A stretch of DNA of 32,859 nucleotides from JBNGDW01 sp049975325 (GCA_049975325.1 JBNGDW010000006.1:1-32859), one strand, 5' to 3'; shown: positions 16,378-26,552, numbered from the stretch's first letter. Notes: generated from the sequence alone by a model not told the origin. Program-made: numbers and translations.

Positions 16378-18170
16378 ATGGTTGATTTCTTTAACAAAGA
16401 TTTTAAGAGAACACATTATGCAGGAGAGCTCAGTGAAGAGAATATAGGGGAAAAGGTTGTACTTATGGGATGGGTTCATCGCAGACGCGATATGGGCAAT
16501 CTCATTTTTATTGATCTACGAGATATTACAGGAATCACCCAGGTCGTGTTTAACCCCCAAAACGGCACGCAGGTTCACGCAAAGGCCCATAATCTGAGAT
16601 TAGAATTTGTTATCGGTATTAAAGGCATGGTCAGAGCAAGACCCGAAGATATGATAAATCCAGAACTAAAAACAGGAAAGATAGAGGTGGCTGCTGTTGA
16701 TTTAAAAATCTTTAACGATTCTGCCCCTCTTCCTGTGCAGGTGAACGGAAATATACTGGCTGATGAAGACCTGCGGCTGAAATACCGCTATCTTGATTTA
16801 AGGAGGCCTGCCCTAAAAGACATTATTCTCCTTCGCCATAAGATTGTGCTTTCAATGCGAAATTTTCTCTCAGAAAATAGATTCTATGAGATTGAAACAC
16901 CAATGCTTGTCCGTAGCACCCCAGAAGGAGCCCGCGATTATCTCGTGCCAAGCCGAGAATATCCAGGTAAATTCTTTGCCTTGCCCCAATCCCCACAAAT
17001 TTATAAACAAATTCTTATGATCAGTGGCTTCGACCGTTATTTTCAGATAGCTCGCTGTTTTCGCGATGAAGACCTTCGTGCAGACCGCCAGCCAGAGTTC
17101 ACTCAATTAGACCTTGAAATGAGTTTTGCAACGCAAGAGGATGTTTTTGCAATAATAGAGCAACTATTCAGTAGGCTGTTTAACGAGCTTATCAGGGTGG
17201 AAATCAGTACACCATTTCCGCGTATCTCATACCAAGAAGCAATGTTACGATTTGGTACAGATAAACCGGACACAAGATTCGATCTGGAAATCATAGATTT
17301 GTCAGATATTCTGCAGGACTCAAATTTTAAAATATTTTCTTCTGCTATTCAAAAGGGTGGATGTGTACGTGCAATAAACGCAAAAGGAGCAGCAGAATTT
17401 TCACGCAAAGATATTGGCAAAATGGAAGAATATGCAATGCACCTGGGAGGCAAGGGGCTGGCACACATGAAATTTGTAGATGGGAAACTCCAATCTAATA
17501 TTGAGAAATTCTTTTCAGAAGAAACAAAACAAAAAATTTGTAAAAAGATGAAGGCAGAAGAAGGGGACCTGCTGCTTTTTGTGGCAGACCGAGAAAAAAT
17601 AGCGTGTAAAGTCCTGGGTGAATTACGAAATTATCTTGCCGCCAAATTAGAACTAATCGACAACACTAAGTTCAATTTTGTATGGATAACAGATTTCCCA
17701 CTTTTTGAATGGGATGAAGAAAACCAACGGTGGGCAACCGCACATCATATGTTTACNNNNNNNNNNAGCATATACCATGGCTGGATAACCCAGAAAAATA
17801 TGATAAAATTATAGGACAATTATACGACCTTGTTTGTAATGGGATAGAGCTTTCCTCTGGTAGCATCCGCTGCCACCTACTTGATGTGCAGAAAAAGATA
17901 TTTAAGGTAATTGGTATTACTGAGGAAGAAATGGAGAGGCGGTTCGGATTCTTCCTTAAAGCCATGCAGTATGGTACCCCTCCTCACGGTGGGATTGCAC
18001 CCGGCATTGACCGCATAGTAATGCTAATGGCTCATGCTGCTTCTATCCGTGATGTAATTGCCTTCCCCAAAACACTTAAAGCCACAGATCTTATGAGTGA
18101 GGCTCCCTCTGAAGTAGATGAGAATCAGCTCAAAGAACTGGGAATTAAGATCGAAAAACCTAAAAGTTAG
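16378..18170 (+). CDS. aspS: Aspartyl-tRNA synthetase, interrupted by an assembly gap
   Basis: Bacterial-type class II synthetase for tRNA-Asp. In order: the OB-fold anticodon domain (GWVHRRRDMGNLIFIDLRD), the catalytic core with motif 2 (ARCFRDEDLRADRQPEFTQ), the inserted GAD-like domain, FNFVWITDFPLFEWDEE, then VCNGIELSSGSIR and motif 3 GGIAPGIDRIVMLM. The frame changes at ten N (17757-17766): before them HHMFT, after them EHIPWLDNPEKY in another phase. About 11 or 14 missing bases would restore one protein, so I treat the gene as intact. The frame opens upstream at a TTG (16348), but ATG 16378 (MVDFFNKDFKRTHYAGEL) fits the family. The 3' end overlaps that of the opposite phosphatase gene by 11 bases. 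Confidence 0.93.
17757..17766. other. Assembly gap (10 N) inside aspS
   Basis: Ten N between HHMFT and EHIPWLD. The two sides are in different phases when 10 bases are assumed, so the true gap is of different length (2 modulo 3). Confidence 0.95.
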
Positions 18171-18858
18171 TGGGCTTGCCCTTCTTCACCCTTCCTCTTG
18201 TTTCCTGATAGCTCACAGAAAAGAGCTTTTGGGTATGCAATTCTATCGCACTTACACGCATGTTATATCCTGCTCCTGTATCAATGCCAATTTTATCATC
18301 TGTTATAAACGGAGTTTTCAAAGGTGTATGTCCGAAAACCACTACTTTATCAATCCCGGTTGGGGAATAGAGAAATTCTGCCCTTATCCAGATAAGGTCT
18401 ACTGGCCGTTGCTGTTCAATCGGAACACCAGGTACGATTCCCGCATGCACAAAAAGGAATCCCTCCTCAATGTGATAATATTTAAGTTGTTTGAAAAACT
18501 CCAGATGTGTTTCAGGGATAGCATTCTTTAGATCAGAGAAGGTAGCATTCTGTCCAGCGTATGATCGCACTGTATATTCACCACCATTATACAGATATGC
18601 TTCCCCATAGTGCGCATTTGGGTCGAGATTAAGAAAGGCGAGCAACATATCTTCATGATTTCCCCTTAAACATACAACATTGAAATGCCTCTTGAAATCA
18701 AGCAAAAAATTGACCACACCCTTACTATCCGGCCCCCTATCAATATAATCTCCAATAAAGATAAATTTATCCTCTGGAGTTGGTTGCACCTTATCCAAAA
18801 GCAACCTTAGCATATCAAGTTGCCCATGTATATCGCCGACAGCAATGAGTCTTTTCAT
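18160..18858 (-). CDS. PPP-family metallophosphatase (Ser/Thr phosphatase or ApaH-like)
   Basis: A 232-residue two-metal phosphoesterase. All PPP motifs are visible: GDIHG (D9, H11), GDYIDRG (D37, D40, R41), RGNHE (N67, H68), then H138 in FVHAG and H177 in VFGHTPL. Such enzymes dephosphorylate serine/threonine or tyrosine phosphoproteins, or cleave diadenosine tetraphosphate; the sequence alone does not decide. It starts 11 bases after the sprA stop with no Shine-Dalgarno sequence, so it is probably co-transcribed with sprA. It converges on aspS with an 11-base overlap of coding ends. Confidence 0.9.
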   Translation of the reverse strand: MKRLIAVGDIHGQLDMLRLLLDKVQPTPEDKFIFIGDYIDRGPDSKGVVNFLLDFKRHFNVVCLRGNHEDMLLAFLNLDPNAHYGEAYLYNGGEYTVRSYAGQNATFSDLKNAIPETHLEFFKQLKYYHIEEGFLFVHAGIVPGVPIEQQRPVDLIWIRAEFLYSPTGIDKVVVFGHTPLKTPFITDDKIGIDTGAGYNMRVSAIELHTQKLFSVSYQETRGRVKKGKPTNF

Positions 18859-18869
18859 AAAAATAAAAT

Positions 18870-21800
18870 TTAGAATATAAACTCAACCCATAAATTGAGT
18901 CCTATATTAGTCTCATCGGTTCCAGACCTTCCTGCATATTTCGTATAATTGGTCTTTGTATAGTTTGCCGTCAATCCCCCTCTAATATCTTGGCTGAATT
19001 TGTAAGAAGCGCGTGCTTTTATATCAAATGCATCTGTATCGGTTGTGGGCTGCCACTTCTCTGTACTTGCCTCATAATTATATATTCCTCTTGCATTATA
19101 ACTGATATCAAGGACTGTTGTCAGTTCATTTCTGATATCTATGTCCTTTATGAAAGGCAAGCTAATACCTTGTTCTTTATTAAATGTGTATGCCAGGTGT
19201 AGATCAATCGTAAATGTATTACCTTTTGTTTTACTCTTACTTCCAGTAAAATTTTCTGTATTATTTTTTGAGTAAGAACCTGATAATCTACATGTAACCT
19301 TTTGATACAAAGTAGTGGAAAAAGAAATGAGCGGACTGAAGGAAAGGGTGGTAGTACTTGTCTCAGGTTCAGTCCAAAAGCCACTCCCAGAGTGATTCAC
19401 CGTTCGTTCAAATGAGCTTGAAAGAGAGGATTTTGAGAATATATCCTCGGGAAGCAACTTATCAATTCCACTGTAAGTAAGACCTAATCTTGGTAATATA
19501 AAATCAACTTTCTTTGATTTGCTGTTATTAGCATCTGTCAAATTTTGATGGTATTTCATAGATAGTGTAGCCGAGAGTGTCGGAAGTATATTAAAACCAT
19601 TATTAAGAGTGATATTAAAATTGTATATATCTGAAAATGACCGTAACTCTCCATAATCCAGTTCATTAAACCCGATTTGATAAAAGAAATCAGGAAGGGA
19701 ATCAGGTGAAACTTTATATCTAGTTTTGTAATTATAAGAATAGTCAAGATCGACCGTGCCCAAGAAACTGATTCCTTTCCCCAAAATATTTCCCATACGA
19801 CCTAAAATATTTCTAACAGGAGCTCCTCTGGATGGCGGTACTTGGGTTGTATCAGGTATAACTGCTTCTGAAGTAGAATCCTGGAGTATACTATCTGGTG
19901 GTTCGACTGTATCCCTCAAAGTATCCGGAGGGGAAATCTGCTCAGGCTTAACGGAAGATGTATCAGGAATATCTTCATGTTCAGGTAAATCCTCTGGTGC
20001 ATCAGCGATTAGTCCTCCTTCTGTAGTACCTGGTTTTAACCCATGCTCCGGTGCATCTGACAGCCTACCTTTTTCAGCCTGTTTCCCTCGTGTTGGCTCA
20101 GGCAATAAAGTACTGGCAATGTCTGCAAGCCCACTGCCCCATTTTTTGAACCTTAAGGATATTCCACTTGAAATCTTACTATCATTATCGACATTATAAG
20201 TAACCCGCATAGTATCATTGATTGTTCTTTCTTCTCGCGATTGACCGTAATTTGTTCGATAATTGGAAGAGAACCCGATAAACTTTAGAAAAGCGGGAGA
20301 ATAATTTATGGTAAAACGCTGATTACGGCTCGTCTCCATTCCTATATTAAGATCGTTCCATAAGGAAGGCTTTTGCAAATCACGAGTAGTATTAAGAGAG
20401 TAGTTAGTTTTAAAATCTGAAAAGATTTCATAATCCATACTTAACGAGGGTTTGAGAGTTTCGGTCGGATTTTTTGTTTCCTTGATAAAGTCTGTTTCTG
20501 TAAGTGACCTTTTCCATGTATCGGAATATGAATAATCGTAATCTAAGCCAAGGGAGATTCTTTGCGGAAGGTAAAATAGTTTGAAATTTTTGAATATATC
20601 AAAGGAGTTATCCCGCGAAAATCGTAAATTATAATTAAATGATGTGCGATAAGAAAGGGTTGTATCCCTTCGGGTAGGACTCAAATTCTCATTATTTGTG
20701 ATACTAGCCGAGAGGTCAGTATTATCGATAAGATATTTTACAAACGGATTAGATGAGGAGGTCCTTTTATCAAAAGAAATTGAGGCAATTTTTTCAACCC
20801 TCGTGGTTTTATACAATTCCTTTTCTTCATCTGAAGTAATTTCGATATCAGAATTAGGTTGAAAGCGAGGATCACTTTCTGAGTTGGAATAGTGTAGGTT
20901 AAATGGCATATCAAGTCCCCAAGCAGATGGAAGGAATTTATTTAAATGAATTGTATTGTGAATACTATACGAAACCGTATTGCTCCCAGAGCCTTGAGTA
21001 TTTCCCAGCGAATAAAAATTTGCGGTTTTGGTAGTAAAGTCTATATCGAGATCTGCTATATCAGCTATACCCAATCCTAAAGATAATCGGGATGCGACTC
21101 CCGTCTCCTCATAAGGATTGGCAAATCTAATATCATCAAAATAAACTTTGCCTGTAAAAGTTGTTTCCATATCCGCCGGCCTTACCAAACCCACTCCTAA
21201 TTCTTTTACATAGCTTAAAGATGGATTCCCTATAACACGGGCATTAGCAGTCGTATCCGGTGTCTCCAAATTTTTGAGTCCGGTAAGTTCAGTAAAGTCA
21301 ATTTCAACTTCATACCACCTATCTTCTCGCATTGGTTCTGTCATATCATAGACAGGCACAGAGGTTCTGTATTCATAGTAGTGTAGAGTATCGGCACCTA
21401 TACGGAATACGATTGTTTCATCTTCTAAGGGCTGGGATCCGAGCGCCTCTTCCTGGATATAGACCCAGAATTTTATCTTATCGTATAAAAGTGCATTAAT
21501 ATCTTCTATAAATCGGTTTCTTGCATAAAGATATCTGTCCATTCCTATTTCTTTGCAATTCAAATATAGTGATTGTTCAATCTCCTTTTCCTTGAGAAGC
21601 TCTTCTTCTGTTTTATCAATAGAACCTGGAGGTGGCACATAATCGGGATTATCCCGATTATTATCGGTTGCGAGAACGAAACCTTCTTCTGGGCCAAGTT
21701 CTCCAGATGGAATTGGCGTAAGCGTAGTATCCATTATAGCAGAGGTTTTCCACTTATTACCAACAACATCACAAGAGACAATATCTATCAAAAGTCCTTC

Positions 21801-24800
21801 ATTAGAATTAGATTTGGTCCATATACGAGCAGATTTTACCAGGGAAAGTTGCGGATTCCCTTGCTGTGTATATTGCGAATCGTCGTGCAGTGGAATCCTG
21901 AGGAACTTCCAACCTTTATATTCTGAAATTAGTATATCTGGGTCTGGATTTGTCGGGTTAATTGCAAATCGGAAATATTCATTATTCGTGTCTAATCTCC
22001 CATTTCCATTCAGGTCTTCGGTGTCGAGACTATTATTTCCCTCAAAGCCATTAATTTTTGAATAATCGTCAGAATCTGCTTCATAATGGTAGTTATCGCC
22101 ATTTGGATCATCAGGGTCTGCATCAGGGTTAATTTCCTCAAACAGTCCTTGCTCAAGTCTTTCGCGGAAGGTCGGCCCATCGGATGGTAGCGCTCCTCCC
22201 CATCCATCCTCATAAGCGTCTGTTACCCGATCAATACCAATATCTTCTCCTATATCAAGCTCCGTGTCCTCATAAATTATTCCATCCTCTTTATTTAAGA
22301 AACCATCCGGGTGATGAAGTGGCCAGAAATCCTCACTGATGAATCCAAAATCGATAAATAGAGAGTCGCCAATCTCTGTATTTTCAGATTTAAATCTTAT
22401 CTCGAGATATTCTTTTTCTGAAAAATCAAGTGCTCCGCCAAAAGAACGCATTATACCTGCCCATTGGGAAGCTGGCTCCGCAGGTGGTAGCATTTTATAT
22501 TCCAGTACTGTAATATATTCGTCTCGCTCGTCTTCAGAAATATCCGGGTACACATCTCTTGCCCTGAACTTCTCCTTTGGATTATACCATTGTAACACAC
22601 CTCTTTTTGTTATGGCAGTGTCAATTTCAACTGGATAGCTTGCAAAAGTCCAATCAGTCCGACTTATCCCAAATGATATCGCTTCCTTGATTGTTTCCAT
22701 ATCTTCCAGATACCCTTCTTTTTTGTCAGTTGCATTTGGGGTTGGGAAATTCATTGCAACTTCGCCAGAAAGGTTGAGGGTTGACGCCTCATTCGTTTCT
22801 ACAAAAGGAAGAATATTTACAGCATTTGTAATAAATGGCAACTCTGCCTCTAACTCTCCATCTATATCGCCTACCAGCAGTTTGTTCGGTTCACCGCCAA
22901 CTTTTGGGCGATCCTCTCTTACAGATTCTGTCTCATACATTATTGTAGAACCAATATGGGCATTATCACTAATCTCATAATCTGCTCGTATACCAAACAT
23001 ATTCTTCTTATCAATAGAGAAAAAGGGTTGATATTCAAAATCTATCTTTACATCAGCATTTGGATTAACTGCTGCCTGCCCTTTTAAGGTGACCACTCCA
23101 CTAATATAGTCAATATCATAATCAGTTCCCTTGTCCCGAAGCTTACCATCAACATAGACTTTTTCGCTTCCTTTGATAATGTTCGTGTAACCAAGATTGA
23201 TTCTGCTGCCAGCAGATTTCATTTTTACCCCAAGATAATATTTTACATCTTCTGCTGGGGTTAGGTGGCTACGAATTTTTTTATAGATAATATCATTACC
23301 TTCGTCTGCTGGGGCACCACGATACAAAAAGTTTGCCTCACTAAATGGATTGAAGATCAAAGTATCAATATCTGATAGATAAGTGACAGGAAAGGTCAAA
23401 ATACCATTTTCCAGGTCTACTGATACATCACGGGAATCCACTAAGCCATCCTTATTTGTATCCAGTCCGAGGAATTCTGCATATGTGAGGTGAAGCGTGT
23501 CGCCATCTGGTTTTACTATGGAAAGATATTCCTCTTTCTCGCCCCCTGCACTGGTGAGTTTTTTGTAGATGGTGACTTCAAAATCTTCAGCCGGTATGTT
23601 TTGTGCGCCTAAATAATATCGATTTTTAAGCTGATAATCCCAAAAAGCTCTATCCAAATTTTCATCTGTTACTTCAGTATAATCCTTTTTTATAAGCTTT
23701 ACAGCAATTTTTGAATCAGGGTCCTGGGGATCGTAATTCGAATCTCCATATTGAGTCCCATCCCGGGCAGTATAAATAATACCAATCACATCAGAATCTT
23801 TTATGTACCTGCCTGTAAACATGATAATTTCGGGAGAGTTGGTATAATCTATCACATAATCTGTACCTTGTTCGAGCAATTCAAAATGATATGTATAGTC
23901 ATCAGGGTCATTAATACCATAACCCGGCATATCTGTTACATTGTCTATGACTCCATCATCAAGATATACATATATTTCCGTTCCCTCAGCAGGAAGAAAC
24001 CCTTCCTGTGGAATAAGCTCTCCTTCATTATCAGTTTCTCCTGTATACAAAGTATCAGGATGTGCAATGTAGAAGAATTTATTTCGAGCAAACTCCATAT
24101 CAGAGTATTCGGTAAAGCTTTCAGTAGCAGAGCCCCTTGCTGTAGCAGTAGCTTTTTGCCCTTCTTGCTGGCTGATAATAGTGGTGAGCTTTAGCTTGCC
24201 AAATTCAAATTCCCCTTTTACGCCAAAAAGGTCACCTGAAGAGGCTGGTGCACTTACGAACTGGGAACCAGTAAGCCTCAAACTTGTATTTCCAGTTTCT
24301 ATTAATTTTATCGGATCATCCTCTGTACCTACATACTTTATCGTAATATTATCTGAGCTAAACAGACTCGAAGAGCCCGGGGATTGCCTGATATCCACAT
24401 GAATTTTCTCCCCGATGGTCCCGTGGATACGGAGGTCAAGCTCTTGTTCCATTTTTAAATTTAAGGAGGAGCCTCTACTTGAACTTTCATTATATACTCC
24501 TCCGCCCAGAGAAGTAGTGCCACCCCCAAAAGCTATACGTTGACTCCCTGATACCCTGAGCCTCCCCATACTATCGCCAAAAAATCGTTGCAAACCTTTT
24601 GGCATATTTATCTGAGGAAACTCCAAATCAGGAACAAGTCCCGCCTCTCTTTTCTCATCCCCTCTTTGCGTCTCTTTTGAAATTGCATCAGATAGGACAA
24701 TATGAAAATTATGCTTCATTTTAGCATCAAAATATTCATCAGCCAGAAATACAGAAGGAGGCGCGGTAGAAGTATTATAAATTTTTTCTGTAATTATAAC

Positions 24801-25655
24801 TCTATTTTCTTCAATATCAAACTCCTCCTCCCAGGTATACAATTCTACATCTAAAAAATAGTAAGGAGATTTACTGGGAGGAAGTGCGCGTGAATTCAGA
24901 TATGATTGCACGGAGAGGCTATCTGTACCCCGAAATATAGGTAAAGGTGCTGTAGAAAACCTCCAAACACTGTTTGTCCATTTATAGGAAGAATCGGTGA
25001 TTACCGGATGAAGATAACTTTTTCCTTTTGATAGACTGACATCTTTCGTTTCTTCGGCTGGTGATGAAGGCATTTGTGCCTGTGGAACTATGCTATCTGA
25101 AAGGGCGGATAGAGAATCGTCTTGATAAGATGGGGATAATAAGCCAGGTATGGAGGGTGAGATAATCTCTTGATGTACAGTGTGAGGCGGTTTTCTTGGT
25201 GGAGGAAGGAGTGAATCAGAATCAATGATTGGAATAGTTTCTGGTTTCACCGGCACAGATGGCATTAGAGTATCCTGTAAAGCATTGCTTTCAGGCAAGC
25301 GCATCACATCCTTATCGGCAGCAGGCGAGGTATCTTCAGGAGGATGAGCGAGAGAATCCGATATTTCATCCCTATCTACGGGTATAAATTCACTATTTAC
25401 AGAATCGTTTCTATCCTCTGGAACATTGAAGTCCTCTTGAGGAGCAGATTGTTCCGCATTTTCTTTGTTAGGGGTAGAGAAATAATTGATGGAATCTGGA
25501 TGATCTAGTAATTTGAGTGCTGATGTGTCTTGCTTTTCTGGGACTGAAATAGGCGTAGTAGGTTCCTTGGCTACAATCAATCCATGAAGGATAAAGAGCT
25601 CACATAAAGAAATTGCCCAAAATACGCGCCATAAGGCGCTATTTTTACTTTGCAT
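18870..25655 (-). CDS. sprA: SprA, outer-membrane translocon of the type IX secretion system
   Basis: SprA forms the giant beta-barrel channel through which T9SS cargo crosses the outer membrane. The 2261-residue size fits (Bacteroidota SprA is roughly 2300-2500). An N-terminal hydrophobic signal (about 9-29) is followed by a Pro/Ser/Asp-rich low-complexity stretch to about residue 215. The SprA signature region is near 395-500: IHVDIRQSPGS, IKYVGTEDDPIKLIETGN, SGDLFGVKGEFEFGKLKL, TTIISQQEGQ. EF-hand-like segments are at about 731-745 (DTNKDGLVDSRD) and 1210-1225 (DLNGNGRLDTNNEYF), and long amphipathic beta-strand arrays continue to the final aromatic WVEFIF. A second low-complexity insert lies near 1830-1955. 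coaX is upstream (102 bases) and the phosphatase 11 bases downstream. Confidence 0.93.
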   Translation of the reverse strand: MQSKNSALWRVFWAISLCELFILHGLIVAKEPTTPISVPEKQDTSALKLLDHPDSINYFSTPNKENAEQSAPQEDFNVPEDRNDSVNSEFIPVDRDEISDSLAHPPEDTSPAADKDVMRLPESNALQDTLMPSVPVKPETIPIIDSDSLLPPPRKPPHTVHQEIISPSIPGLLSPSYQDDSLSALSDSIVPQAQMPSSPAEETKDVSLSKGKSYLHPVITDSSYKWTNSVWRFSTAPLPIFRGTDSLSVQSYLNSRALPPSKSPYYFLDVELYTWEEEFDIEENRVIITEKIYNTSTAPPSVFLADEYFDAKMKHNFHIVLSDAISKETQRGDEKREAGLVPDLEFPQINMPKGLQRFFGDSMGRLRVSGSQRIAFGGGTTSLGGGVYNESSSRGSSLNLKMEQELDLRIHGTIGEKIHVDIRQSPGSSSLFSSDNITIKYVGTEDDPIKLIETGNTSLRLTGSQFVSAPASSGDLFGVKGEFEFGKLKLTTIISQQEGQKATATARGSATESFTEYSDMEFARNKFFYIAHPDTLYTGETDNEGELIPQEGFLPAEGTEIYVYLDDGVIDNVTDMPGYGINDPDDYTYHFELLEQGTDYVIDYTNSPEIIMFTGRYIKDSDVIGIIYTARDGTQYGDSNYDPQDPDSKIAVKLIKKDYTEVTDENLDRAFWDYQLKNRYYLGAQNIPAEDFEVTIYKKLTSAGGEKEEYLSIVKPDGDTLHLTYAEFLGLDTNKDGLVDSRDVSVDLENGILTFPVTYLSDIDTLIFNPFSEANFLYRGAPADEGNDIIYKKIRSHLTPAEDVKYYLGVKMKSAGSRINLGYTNIIKGSEKVYVDGKLRDKGTDYDIDYISGVVTLKGQAAVNPNADVKIDFEYQPFFSIDKKNMFGIRADYEISDNAHIGSTIMYETESVREDRPKVGGEPNKLLVGDIDGELEAELPFITNAVNILPFVETNEASTLNLSGEVAMNFPTPNATDKKEGYLEDMETIKEAISFGISRTDWTFASYPVEIDTAITKRGVLQWYNPKEKFRARDVYPDISEDERDEYITVLEYKMLPPAEPASQWAGIMRSFGGALDFSEKEYLEIRFKSENTEIGDSLFIDFGFISEDFWPLHHPDGFLNKEDGIIYEDTELDIGEDIGIDRVTDAYEDGWGGALPSDGPTFRERLEQGLFEEINPDADPDDPNGDNYHYEADSDDYSKINGFEGNNSLDTEDLNGNGRLDTNNEYFRFAINPTNPDPDILISEYKGWKFLRIPLHDDSQYTQQGNPQLSLVKSARIWTKSNSNEGLLIDIVSCDVVGNKWKTSAIMDTTLTPIPSGELGPEEGFVLATDNNRDNPDYVPPPGSIDKTEEELLKEKEIEQSLYLNCKEIGMDRYLYARNRFIEDINALLYDKIKFWVYIQEEALGSQPLEDETIVFRIGADTLHYYEYRTSVPVYDMTEPMREDRWYEVEIDFTELTGLKNLETPDTTANARVIGNPSLSYVKELGVGLVRPADMETTFTGKVYFDDIRFANPYEETGVASRLSLGLGIADIADLDIDFTTKTANFYSLGNTQGSGSNTVSYSIHNTIHLNKFLPSAWGLDMPFNLHYSNSESDPRFQPNSDIEITSDEEKELYKTTRVEKIASISFDKRTSSSNPFVKYLIDNTDLSASITNNENLSPTRRDTTLSYRTSFNYNLRFSRDNSFDIFKNFKLFYLPQRISLGLDYDYSYSDTWKRSLTETDFIKETKNPTETLKPSLSMDYEIFSDFKTNYSLNTTRDLQKPSLWNDLNIGMETSRNQRFTINYSPAFLKFIGFSSNYRTNYGQSREERTINDTMRVTYNVDNDSKISSGISLRFKKWGSGLADIASTLLPEPTRGKQAEKGRLSDAPEHGLKPGTTEGGLIADAPEDLPEHEDIPDTSSVKPEQISPPDTLRDTVEPPDSILQDSTSEAVIPDTTQVPPSRGAPVRNILGRMGNILGKGISFLGTVDLDYSYNYKTRYKVSPDSLPDFFYQIGFNELDYGELRSFSDIYNFNITLNNGFNILPTLSATLSMKYHQNLTDANNSKSKKVDFILPRLGLTYSGIDKLLPEDIFSKSSLSSSFERTVNHSGSGFWTEPETSTTTLSFSPLISFSTTLYQKVTCRLSGSYSKNNTENFTGSKSKTKGNTFTIDLHLAYTFNKEQGISLPFIKDIDIRNELTTVLDISYNARGIYNYEASTEKWQPTTDTDAFDIKARASYKFSQDIRGGLTANYTKTNYTKYAGRSGTDETNIGLNLWVEFIF

Positions 25656-25757
25656 GAATTTCCACTGTCTTTTCCCATCCCGTTTGAGATGTGGATATGT
25701 CTCCGGTCTTCCTAGATTGTCTCAATTAGTATATAGGCAATTCCGTGTTGTAAGCTC

Positions 25758-26552
25758 TTATTTTAGATATCTATATATAAAAAGAAGCCCTTCTAATGTC
25801 AAGTTTTTATTTATCAAATCTATATAATTCGTCTGAGTGCTGACAAGTTCAGCATCTCCACCCGTCCCCACGGTGAAAAAACCGCCTCCTGAATCACCGT
25901 ATTGCTCTTTTATTCTTAGGATAAAACCATCAACCATAAGTGCTGCCCCAATTATGATACCTGATAACATAGCTGAGCGTGTATCATTTCCCAATAAGGT
26001 TTTTGGTGCTTGAAGTTCGATTTGTTCTAGTTGGGCTGTTTTTTTAATCAGGTTTTCAGAACCAGAAAGCACCCCAGGAGCAATCACAGTACCGGCAAAT
26101 TTACCTTCATAGGTAATAAGCTGAAGCGTAGTCGCAGTACCAAAATCCACCACAATGCAATTTCTTTTCTTAGGCTTACCATATTGCTGATAAGCAGCAA
26201 AAGCGTCTGCAATTAGATCTGCTCCGACACGGTTCGGGTACTTGATATCTCCATAATTTAATCCCAAGTCAAGTTCTGCTGAAACAATAACAGGCTGAAT
26301 CTTCCAATACTTGGCAGATAGATGCCGAAAAACTTTAGTAAGATAAGGGACAACTGAGGATATTGTTATTCCTTCAATATTGCATGGATCTACTTCTGTT
26401 TCACCTAAGAATGCTTTTAACAAAACAAAAAATTCATCTTCTGTCCTGTAGGCTGTTTGCAGTCTCCAGATATGCTCTATATTATCCCCAGAACTTATCC
26501 CTATGCATATCTGCGTGTTCCCTATATCACACAATAATATTCTTTTGTCCAT
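25758..26552 (-). CDS. coaX: Type III pantothenate kinase
   Basis: First step of coenzyme A synthesis, ATP-dependent phosphorylation of pantothenate. The 264-residue length fits the CoaX family (ASKHA fold). Visible motifs: phosphate-binding DIGNT at residues 9-13, ITISSVVPYLTKVF, YPNRVGADLIADAFAAY with the pantothenate-site residues, CIVVDFGTATTLQLI, GTVIAPGVLSGSENL, and VGTGGDAELV near the C-terminus. A TTGACG box lies 33 bases upstream of ATG. The only ribosome-binding-like sequence (AAAGG) is rather distant at about 13 bases. sprA is next in the same direction after 102 bases, so co-transcription is possible but uncertain. Confidence 0.95.
   Translation of the reverse strand: MDKRILLCDIGNTQICIGISSGDNIEHIWRLQTAYRTEDEFFVLLKAFLGETEVDPCNIEGITISSVVPYLTKVFRHLSAKYWKIQPVIVSAELDLGLNYGDIKYPNRVGADLIADAFAAYQQYGKPKKRNCIVVDFGTATTLQLITYEGKFAGTVIAPGVLSGSENLIKKTAQLEQIELQAPKTLLGNDTRSAMLSGIIIGAALMVDGFILRIKEQYGDSGGGFFTVGTGGDAELVSTQTNYIDLINKNLTLEGLLFIYRYLK

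Noticed and set aside
17730..18170. A separate short gene for the C-terminal part of AspRS
   Set aside because: It is the continuation of aspS on the other side of the N run, not an independent gene or true frameshift.
23751..24194. Open frame of 147 codons on the plus strand inside sprA
   Set aside because: It is antisense to strongly recognisable SprA sequence, has no family resemblance and no ribosome binding site. Similar antisense frames at 19756-20199 and 21573-21926 were rejected for the same reason.
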